48,965 nt of DNA from Campylobacterales bacterium (GTDB taxonomy: Bacteria > Campylobacterota > Campylobacteria > Campylobacterales > QNZT01), in assembly GCA_016744895.1 (NCBI GenBank), contig JADGDK010000008.1, forward strand, positions 1 through 48,965, written 5' to 3'. The position numbers were made by a program, and so were the translations under genes. Under the pieces are notes generated by a model. The model saw only the letters and a program-made list of their open reading frames with translations. It did no database searches and had not been told where the DNA came from. Position 1 is the stretch's first letter, and each line of letters opens with the position of its first letter. This document shows positions 43,294 to 48,965 of this stretch, piece after piece.

Positions 43294-44484
43294 ATGAGAG
43301 CAATATTAGCAATAATTCTTATGACGTTGTCACTACACGCGGCATCTGTATGGACAACTTATACTGGATATGCAAATGGAGATAGTGTAGCCGTCGGTGT
43401 GGCTGGAGTTACAGGAGAAAATAATAACTGGGTAGGTGTTTTTAGACAAGGTTCAATAAGTAGCTGGGACAATATTATAGATGCTAAATGGTTCAATTTT
43501 GTGGATGGTAATGTAGTATTTGATAATTTACCTACAGGCAGGTATGAAGTAAGACTTTTTTATAATGATACTTTAACTGTAGAAGCTACTTCAAGTGCAT
43601 TTGATATAGGTGATGGCGAGGGTGGGGATGCGATGATATCTACTAATCAAACATCTTACCAGGTTGGAGAGGGAATAACCGTATCTGTAGGTAATGTTCA
43701 AGGTCAACATAATAATTGGATAGGTATATTTCCCGAAGGGGTGGAGAGTCAGTGGGATAATCTTGTCCTTGCACAATGGTTTGATTTTACAATTGGAACG
43801 CTATCGTTTGTAAACAACTTACCTGCAGGTAACTATGAAGTAAGACTTTTTTACAATGATACTTTAAATAGTGTAAGTACTGCAAGTTTTACAGTAGAAC
43901 AAGGATGGCTTGCTCCAACAGTTTATGAAGATGCTGAAAATGGAAATATTGCTGGATGGAGTACATTAGATGGACCTCATACGGTTGAAAATGTATACTT
44001 TGATGGAACAAGAGCAATTTATGGATCTGGATATTGGTTAAATGGTGGAGCATATAATGCTGGTTTTTATCAATTATTGTTAGATAATGGAAATTATTGG
44101 AATAATACATCTCAGCGCATTCTTGAGTTAGATTTTAACGCTGGTAATGATACTTCTGCATGTTTTCAAATAGGTGTTGAGGCACAAACAACACAAGGCT
44201 TTAGAATGATTATGTTTAGTGCATGGTATGGTAGACATGGTTATGTTGCAGCTCGAACAGTATATAGTGATGAACTTGTTATCTTAACGTATCCTTTAGA
44301 AGATGCTATGGAGTATTTACACGCAAATTATTGGAAACATTTTAGAGCAGATCTTCAAGAACATCTTGAGATACTTGAGCCTGGCAATCAAATTATTGCT
44401 GTTGAATCGTTTATTTTAAATGGCACAAGTTACCAAGGAAGATACAAAGGTCATGTAGATAATATCAAGCTTAGTTCAGAATAG
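43294..44484 (+). CDS. Secreted protein with tandem duplicated beta-sandwich domains
   Basis: The 396-aa product has a signal peptide (ends LSLHAAS). Residues 20-105 and 110-200 are two copies of one Ig-like domain: each has NNW(V/I)G(V/I)F, then (S/Q)WDN, then W-F-D/N-F, and ends YEVRLFYNDTL. At the DNA level the last 34 bases of the two units (43543-43576 and 43834-43867) differ at one base, so the duplication is recent. Residues 208-396 are a different domain that looks like a carbohydrate-binding jelly roll (DAENGNIAGWSTLDG, then GHVDNIKL at the end). Probably a surface glycan-binding protein. Shares a terminator with the ABC-F gene. Confidence 0.75.
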   Translation: MRAILAIILMTLSLHAASVWTTYTGYANGDSVAVGVAGVTGENNNWVGVFRQGSISSWDNIIDAKWFNFVDGNVVFDNLPTGRYEVRLFYNDTLTVEATSSAFDIGDGEGGDAMISTNQTSYQVGEGITVSVGNVQGQHNNWIGIFPEGVESQWDNLVLAQWFDFTIGTLSFVNNLPAGNYEVRLFYNDTLNSVSTASFTVEQGWLAPTVYEDAENGNIAGWSTLDGPHTVENVYFDGTRAIYGSGYWLNGGAYNAGFYQLLLDNGNYWNNTSQRILELDFNAGNDTSACFQIGVEAQTTQGFRMIMFSAWYGRHGYVAARTVYSDELVILTYPLEDAMEYLHANYWKHFRADLQEHLEILEPGNQIIAVESFILNGTSYQGRYKGHVDNIKLSSE

Positions 44485-44491
44485 TGATTAC

Positions 44492-44525
44492 TAAATTAAG
44501 ACGCACTTCTATGCGTCTTAATTTA
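44492..44525. terminator. Bidirectional terminator
   Basis: TAAATTAAGACGCA and its perfect 14-bp complement flank a CTTCTA loop, with A-rich and T-rich sides. It separates the convergent secreted-protein and ABC-F genes. Confidence 0.85.
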
Positions 44526-44527
44526 TA

Positions 44528-46123
44528 TTATTTCCCCATTTTCTCCACATATTCTTCATAGTTACCTTTAAAATCTACTACTGTACCATCAGACTTTAAC
44601 TCTATAATTCTATTTGCAAATGCATCGATAAGTTCTCTATCGTGTGTAACACAAATCGCATTACCTTGATAATTGTATAAAGCTTCACCAAGTGCTACAA
44701 TTGCTTCAAGATCAAGGTGATTGTCTGGTTCATCAAGGATAAGCATGTTGGCATCATCCATCATCATTTTTGAGAGCATCATTCTGTGTTTTTCACCACC
44801 ACTAATAGTCTCTACTTGTTTTTCTTGGTCTTCACCTGTAAAAAGCATACGCCCAAGACACTTTCGGATCTCATCGATATGCCAATCTTTACTAAAACCT
44901 TGTAGCCAATCATAAAGTTTCATATCACCAGTGATTTTATCAGTTGTATTTTGAGGAAAATAGGTAGTGTGGATTGTTTGACCCCATTTTATAGTTCCGC
45001 TGTCTGGCTTTAAGTTTTCTGTGATGATCTCAAGAAGTGTTGTTTTACCTACACCATTGGTTCCAATAAGGGCGATTTTATCTCCTTTATCGATCTTAAA
45101 TGTGAAATCTTCAAGGACTATTTCGCCATCATAACTTTTAGAAATTCCTTCAACTTCAAGTACTTCAGCACCAATGTCACGACAAGTTTTAAAGATAATA
45201 CTCGGATCTCTTCTACTAGAGACTTGAATCGCTCCAACATCTAGCTTATCAAGCTGTTTTTGTCTACTTGTTGCCTGTTTTGCTTTAGAGGCATTTGCAG
45301 AAAATCGTCTTACGAAACTCTCTAGCTGCTCTTTCTCTTTTAGTTTTTTACTTCTGTCTACTTCATTTTGTTTTGCAATGATATTTGCAGCGATATACCA
45401 TTCATCATAGTTTCCTGTAAATTCACGAATATTTTTAAAGTCAACGTCTAAGATATGAGTTACAACAGAGTTCAAAAAGTGTCTATCATGTGATATAACG
45501 ATAAGAGTACCATCGTGGCGTTTTAACTCATATTCTAACCAAGCAATTGCTTCCATATCAAGGTTATTTGTAGGCTCATCAAGTAATAAAATATCAGGTT
45601 TTGGAAACAGTACCTGTGCTAAAAGAATTTTAAACTTATCACCACCAGTTAAAGAACTCATAAGTTCACTATGCATAGAAGCTTCAAATCCAAGAGCTTC
45701 AAGAAGTTTTTCGATATGTACTTCTGATTCATATGTAGGGTCTTCTTCAGCACAGATAATCTCTAGGTCTGAGAGACGGTTGTTAACCGCGTCATCTTCA
45801 AAGTCACCTTCCATATAGAGTTTTTCTTTCTCTTTTTGCGCATCAAATAGACGTTTATTTCCATAAAGTACTGCATCACTAAGTGTGAAATTTTCAAAAG
45901 CGTATTGGTTTTGTCCTAAAACTCCCATTTTAAGCCCTGGCTGAATTTGTGTTTCACCACCAGATGGCTCTATTTCTCCTGAGAGAATTTTTAAAAATGT
46001 ACTTTTCCCAGCGCCATTTGCACCAATAAGTCCATATCGCTTGCCCTTATCAAAAGTGATATTGATCTTCTCAAAAAGTACACGTTTACCATACTGTTGT
46101 TTTAAATTTACTGCTGAAAACAT
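44528..46123 (-). CDS. ybiT: ABC-F family ATPase (YbiT-type)
   Basis: The 531-aa cytoplasmic protein has two ABC ATPase domains and no membrane segments. Domain 1: Walker A GANGAGKST, signature SSLTGGDKF, Walker B DILLLDEPTNNLD. Domain 2: GTNGVGKTT, ETISGGEKHRMM, MLILDEPDNHLD. A charged linker with the SANASKAKQATSRQKQLDKLD motif joins them. Length and N-terminus match YbiT of the ABC-F translation factors, which act at the ribosomal E site. Resistance ABC-F proteins are less likely at this length and linker. The ArsC-like gene starts 2 bases after its upstream end, so they are one operon. Confidence 0.92.
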   Translation of the reverse strand: MFSAVNLKQQYGKRVLFEKINITFDKGKRYGLIGANGAGKSTFLKILSGEIEPSGGETQIQPGLKMGVLGQNQYAFENFTLSDAVLYGNKRLFDAQKEKEKLYMEGDFEDDAVNNRLSDLEIICAEEDPTYESEVHIEKLLEALGFEASMHSELMSSLTGGDKFKILLAQVLFPKPDILLLDEPTNNLDMEAIAWLEYELKRHDGTLIVISHDRHFLNSVVTHILDVDFKNIREFTGNYDEWYIAANIIAKQNEVDRSKKLKEKEQLESFVRRFSANASKAKQATSRQKQLDKLDVGAIQVSSRRDPSIIFKTCRDIGAEVLEVEGISKSYDGEIVLEDFTFKIDKGDKIALIGTNGVGKTTLLEIITENLKPDSGTIKWGQTIHTTYFPQNTTDKITGDMKLYDWLQGFSKDWHIDEIRKCLGRMLFTGEDQEKQVETISGGEKHRMMLSKMMMDDANMLILDEPDNHLDLEAIVALGEALYNYQGNAICVTHDRELIDAFANRIIELKSDGTVVDFKGNYEEYVEKMGK

Positions 46124-46124
46124 T

Positions 46125-46478
46125 CTAACCCTTTACTAATTCTATAATATTTTCAATCGGTCTACCGATAACTGCTTTACCATCTTTTATCACAATTGGG
46201 CGCTCAATAAGCTTTGGATTTTCTACCATAGCTTGAATAAGCTTGTCTTCATCATTTTCATTTTTCAGATCTAACTCTTTATAGAGTGTTTCTTTTGTTC
46301 TCATAAGCTCTCTAGCACTTAAATCTAGCATTTTTAAAAGATTTGTAATCTCTTCATATGTGTGTGAAGTTTCAAGATATTTTATTACTTCTATTTCAAG
46401 TCCGTTTTCTTCTAATATATTAAGCCCATTCCGTGATTTACTGCATCTTGGATTGTGCCAAATTTGTATATTTGACAT
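46125..46478 (-). CDS. ArsC-family arsenate reductase-like protein
   Basis: The 117-aa thioredoxin-fold protein has the HNPRCSKSRNGL motif with catalytic C12 and the RPIVIKDGKAVIGRP segment that holds an arsenate-binding arginine. This is the glutaredoxin-coupled ArsC/YfgD family. Not all members reduce arsenate, and no arsenic-resistance genes are nearby, so the role is open. It is read just ahead of the ABC-F gene with 1 base between coding regions. Confidence 0.88.
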   Translation of the reverse strand: MSNIQIWHNPRCSKSRNGLNILEENGLEIEVIKYLETSHTYEEITNLLKMLDLSARELMRTKETLYKELDLKNENDEDKLIQAMVENPKLIERPIVIKDGKAVIGRPIENIIELVKG

Positions 46479-46522
46479 TTTTGTTTCCTACTAATTTTTT
46501 GGGGATTGTACTGAAAAAGGGG

Positions 46523-46876
46523 TTAAATACTAAGTAACTCTTCTTTTTGCTTTTTTGTGAGCTTACTAACGATTAATTCGTATGAGTGATCACATAACTC
46601 AAAAAAGAGTTTATCATCGACATCTCCATTTGCTTTGAGCGTGTTCCAGTGCTTTTTATTCATATGATATCCAGCTCGAATATCGTTGTAAAGAGTTCTA
46701 AGTTCCAGTGCATAAATTGGGTCACATTTGAGATTTACTTCTAGTGGAAGTTCTTCAGTTGTCAGTGCAAATATCTTTTCCATTACACGATAAACCCTCA
46801 CTTTTTCATCAAAAGGATAGTCAAAAGTTGCGCCTTTTTTAGAGCATAGATATTGATCTAGTGTATTAAAATTCAT
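46523..46876 (-). CDS. MmcQ/YjbR-like protein
   Basis: The 117-aa product (MNFNTLDQYLCSKKGATFDYPF...) has the MmcQ/YjbR fold with the characteristic YPFDEKVRVYRVMEKIFAL, LKCDPIYALELRTLYNDIRAGYHMNKKHW and ending in ELCDHSYELIVSKL. The CyaY-like fold is suggested to bind DNA; function unknown. I place the start at ATG 46876; the frame is open up to 46942, but those extra codons lie in the insertion sequence's end. Only 34 bases of native leader remain before the insertion sequence. Confidence 0.85.
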   Translation of the reverse strand: MNFNTLDQYLCSKKGATFDYPFDEKVRVYRVMEKIFALTTEELPLEVNLKCDPIYALELRTLYNDIRAGYHMNKKHWNTLKANGDVDDKLFFELCDHSYELIVSKLTKKQKEELLSI

Positions 46877-46910
46877 AATATTTATCCAGTTAAAAAAATT
46901 TAATTTTATA

Positions 46911-46927
46911 GAGGCACTTGCAAATTC
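46911..46927 (+). repeat. Left terminal inverted repeat of the insertion sequence
   Basis: GAGGCACTTGCAAATTC pairs with 48377-48393 with 15 matches in 17. Confidence 0.75.
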
Positions 46928-47036
46928 CAAAGAAAGATTCACAATTTAAGTAATCACGAAGTTTAAAAAGCTGATTCTGATTTCAATAAGTTATAATTTT
47001 TTAGCACAAAAATCTAACAGAAATGAGAATCAACTT

Positions 47037-48194
47037 ATGTCAGCAATTGTACCATCACTTTCAAAAATGTGGCTTAAAATCATAAATCTAGAACAGACTC
47101 TCTTTCCAAGACTTCAAGATTCTTTAGGAGTGTTGACTCCTAAAGAAGAGAAATTGATTAAGATTTTAGACTTTGCAGAGATAGAGAAAAATATAACAGT
47201 AGCAAATATTACTAATACACCTAAGGACAGGATACAGATTGCAAGAGCTTTTATTGCCAAGAGTGTCTATAACTTTCAAACAACAAGAGCTTTAATCGAT
47301 AGACTAAAATGTGATAAAACCTTGAGAGTATTGTGTGGCTGGAGATATCATACAGAGATACCAAGTGAATCTAAATTTTCTAGAGTTTTTAAAGAGTTGT
47401 CGAAGTTGAGAATTGCAGAGAAAACCCATGAACAATTTATCCATACCTACCTAAAAGATGAACTCTTTTTTTATAACGCAAGCGATTCCACTAAAATACC
47501 ATTAAGAGAGAAACCTATAAAAGTTGAGAAAAAAAAGAAACTAATGAAGAAAAGAGGCAGACCAAAAAAAGATGAGATAAGAGAACCAAAAGAAAAGACA
47601 AAATTACAACTTCAACGAGATATGAAAACAACAGATGAGATGCTCTCTGTTGTATCCACAAATTGCGGAGTTGGTGTTAAGCAAAACTCCAAAGGTAATA
47701 AAGAGACTTGGATAGGCGGTAAACTTCATATTTCTGTTGTAGATGGAGATATACCGATAACAGCTATATACTCAGGTGCTCATGTACATGACAGCTCAGT
47801 TGCACTTCCTTTAATTCAAGAGACAAGCAGAAAAGTTGATTATCTGTATGACTTGGAAGATGCAGCCTATGACAGCGATATAATAAGAGATTTTTCAATA
47901 CTTCATAACCATAGACCCATTATAGATATCAATCCCAAAAACTCAAAAGAACTCAAAGCAAAAAAAGAGTTAATATTTGAGGAAAAAAAGAAGTTTGAAG
48001 AATTAAACCTCCATCTCTCTTGTGATACACACCACTACAACCAAAGAAGTAGTGCTGAGAGAGTTAATGCTTATCTGAAGGACAGTTTTGGATGTGATAA
48101 AATTTACTATAGAGGAGCTACAAAAGTAGCTTCTGTTTTAGCCTTTGGTATATTGTCTATCTGTATCCATCAGTCTTTAAAGCTTGTGACTTAG
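47037..48194 (+). CDS. DDE transposase (IS4/IS5 superfamily-like)
   Basis: The 385-aa transposase is complete. The N-terminal part has the DUF772-like region LRVLCGWRYHTEIPSESKFSRVF. The DDE residues fit D150 (NASDSTKIPL), D275 (YDLEDAAYDS) and E341 (SSAERVNAYLKDSFG). A lysine/arginine-rich segment, KKKKLMKKRGRPKKDE, lies between the first two and is probably a DNA-contacting insert. No frameshift or stop is present, so the element may be active. A TATAAT at 46992-46997 lies 40 bases upstream of the ATG. Confidence 0.9.
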   Translation: MSAIVPSLSKMWLKIINLEQTLFPRLQDSLGVLTPKEEKLIKILDFAEIEKNITVANITNTPKDRIQIARAFIAKSVYNFQTTRALIDRLKCDKTLRVLCGWRYHTEIPSESKFSRVFKELSKLRIAEKTHEQFIHTYLKDELFFYNASDSTKIPLREKPIKVEKKKKLMKKRGRPKKDEIREPKEKTKLQLQRDMKTTDEMLSVVSTNCGVGVKQNSKGNKETWIGGKLHISVVDGDIPITAIYSGAHVHDSSVALPLIQETSRKVDYLYDLEDAAYDSDIIRDFSILHNHRPIIDINPKNSKELKAKKELIFEEKKKFEELNLHLSCDTHHYNQRSSAERVNAYLKDSFGCDKIYYRGATKVASVLAFGILSICIHQSLKLVT

Positions 48195-48376
48195 CCCTCA
48201 TTAATAAAATTACAAAATTGATACTTTTTTAAAACACAAACTATAAAGTATGCAGTAAAATGTTTGATTTTTTAGGAAATTTACTATTTTAGCTACAAAA
48301 CAGCACTAAATTATCAAAAAATAGTTTTTTTAGATTAAAGTTCTGCTCTTAGTAAAATATGTTGCTTTGAGAAATT

Positions 48377-48393
48377 GAATTTGCAAGTGGTTC
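48377..48393 (-). repeat. Right terminal inverted repeat of the insertion sequence
   Basis: On the minus strand it reads GAACCACTTGCAAATTC; see the left end at 46911-46927. The 182 bases between the transposase stop and this repeat hold no gene I can see. The 179 bases after it (48398-48576) also show nothing I can identify. Confidence 0.75.
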
Positions 48394-48576
48394 TATATAT
48401 TAGATAATTTTTTTGTTTTTAGATTTCTTCCTAGATCGTATTTTGACATTTAGAGTTTATCTTTGAGTAATTAGTTTACTTGATATGTTTAAGAGCTGTT
48501 TAGCTGTCGCTTTTCCGTTCTAAGGATTATAAAATGTAAAATTAGAGCTTAATAGGTAATAATTAAAGGGATGATA

Positions 48577-48965
48577 TTACAATAGATTTTGTCTATTAAA
48601 AAAATCTTCAAATTTAAAAACTTCTATTGTACTACTATTATCTTCTTTTCTCAATTCCATAAATATATATTTATCATTGAAGTATAAAATATCACTGGAA
48701 TTATAATCATAGCTCTTAAGTTTAAAATCTAAATATTCTAAATTTTTTAGATTTTCAGGCCTAAAAAATATTTGGTGAAAAGTTGACAAAATATATAATG
48801 GTAAAAGGATAATTACAATCGTCATAATTCTTGAAAGAACAAAGGCAATATCCTTCGCATTATTACTAATAAAATTAGAATTTAATTGATTTTCAATATT
48901 TGTTCGAAAACTGTTATTGTTGGTAACTATATGACTTGATCTAAGAAAAATGGATTGAATGATAG
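48577..48965 (-). CDS. Partial membrane protein running off the right edge
   Basis: The minus-strand frame is open from the window edge to the TAA at 48577, about 129 codons, so the N-terminus lies outside. A hydrophobic helix (AFVLSRIMTIVIILLPLYILSTF) follows a polar Asn-rich region, and the last 60 residues are soluble and charged. An internal ATG at 48825 is probably not the start, since the upstream frame is uninterrupted to the edge. I recognise no family. Confidence 0.55.
   Translation of the reverse strand, partial: IIQSIFLRSSHIVTNNNSFRTNIENQLNSNFISNNAKDIAFVLSRIMTIVIILLPLYILSTFHQIFFRPENLKNLEYLDFKLKSYDYNSSDILYFNDKYIFMELRKEDNSSTIEVFKFEDFFNRQNLL

Larger units (their letters stand above)
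46911..48393. mobile_element. Insertion sequence with 17-bp inverted repeats
   Basis: The element is about 1483 bp. Its ends are GAGGCACTTGCAAATTC (46911-46927) and, on the other strand, GAACCACTTGCAAATTC (48393-48377), 15 of 17 matching. TATA flanks both ends (46907-46910 and 48394-48397) and is a candidate 4-bp target duplication, though TATA is also palindromic. It holds one full transposase gene and about 180 bases of noncoding DNA after it. It was inserted 34 bases upstream of the YjbR-like start. Confidence 0.8.

Noticed and set aside
46877-46942. 22-residue N-terminal extension of the YjbR-like protein
   Set aside because: It starts inside the insertion sequence and is not part of the family.
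48398-48576. A short minus-strand frame with a protein-like 20-residue stretch
   Set aside because: It is only about 20 codons between stops with no start or family match.

Overview
The window is AT-rich bacterial DNA that reads most like a free-living member of the Campylobacterota (Sulfurimonas/Sulfurovum type). Pointers are an ArsS-type sensor kinase paired with an OmpR-type regulator, an 87-residue DUF493 protein of the Helicobacter HP0495 size, a short (about 554 aa) DnaG, short intergenic gaps and many small lipoproteins and envelope proteins. This assignment rests on gene types and style, not on a database search. The only clear mobile element is one insertion sequence near the right edge.

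Layout. 1-5.9 kb: a gene end running in from the left, a DUF4197 periplasmic protein divergent from ppsA, a small ORF behind ppsA, an SGNH esterase, and a LysE exporter coupled to a ClbS/DfsB-like protein. 5.9-11.1 kb: MATE exporter, FAD oxidoreductase plus phosphoglycolate phosphatase, a TetR regulator, the decayed tail of a nitroreductase gene, and a TlpA thioredoxin. 11.2-17.4 kb: a secreted seven-repeat protein convergent with a YdgA-type protein, a membrane protein divergent from dnaG across a 34-base gap, and a serpin lipoprotein. 17.7-18.9 kb: a ThiI/MnmA-like PP-loop enzyme with a coupled small membrane protein.

18.9-27.3 kb is the most distinctive region. Six tightly packed same-strand genes form what looks like a complete synthase-dependent exopolysaccharide machine: a TPR/outer-membrane barrel exporter; a cytoplasmic protein ending in a degenerate GGDEF-like domain that keeps an RxxD inhibitory-site motif (a likely cyclic-di-GMP sensor); a processive GT2 synthase; a 65-aa membrane subunit; a membrane-anchored NodB-type deacetylase; and a secreted GH8 hydrolase. 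It combines parts of the Pga (poly-GlcNAc) and Bcs (cellulose) systems and fits neither. The likely logic is synthesis at the inner membrane under cyclic-di-GMP control, periplasmic deacetylation, hydrolytic trimming, and export through the barrel. A partly deacetylated amino-sugar polymer is my inference.

27.3-34.1 kb: a HupE/UreJ membrane protein with an EF-hand, tRNA-Ala, an OmpA/BON protein coupled to a helix-hairpin-helix membrane protein, an alkaline-phosphatase-fold lipid/glycan transferase, two conserved membrane or cytoplasmic proteins, and a tRNA cluster (Gly-Leu-Cys-Ser on the minus strand) behind a near-consensus promoter. 34.1-44.5 kb: an outer-membrane-like protein, a Cpx-like envelope stress set (Spy/CpxP-like protein, tiny lipoprotein, response regulator, histidine kinase), a transglutaminase/TPR pair, moaC overlapping a DUF493 gene, a second TlpA protein, and a lipoprotein plus a secreted protein with a recently duplicated domain. 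44.5-49 kb: a YbiT-type ABC-F protein, an ArsC-like reductase, a YjbR-like protein whose upstream region is interrupted by an insertion sequence with 17-bp inverted repeats, and a partial membrane protein running off the right edge.
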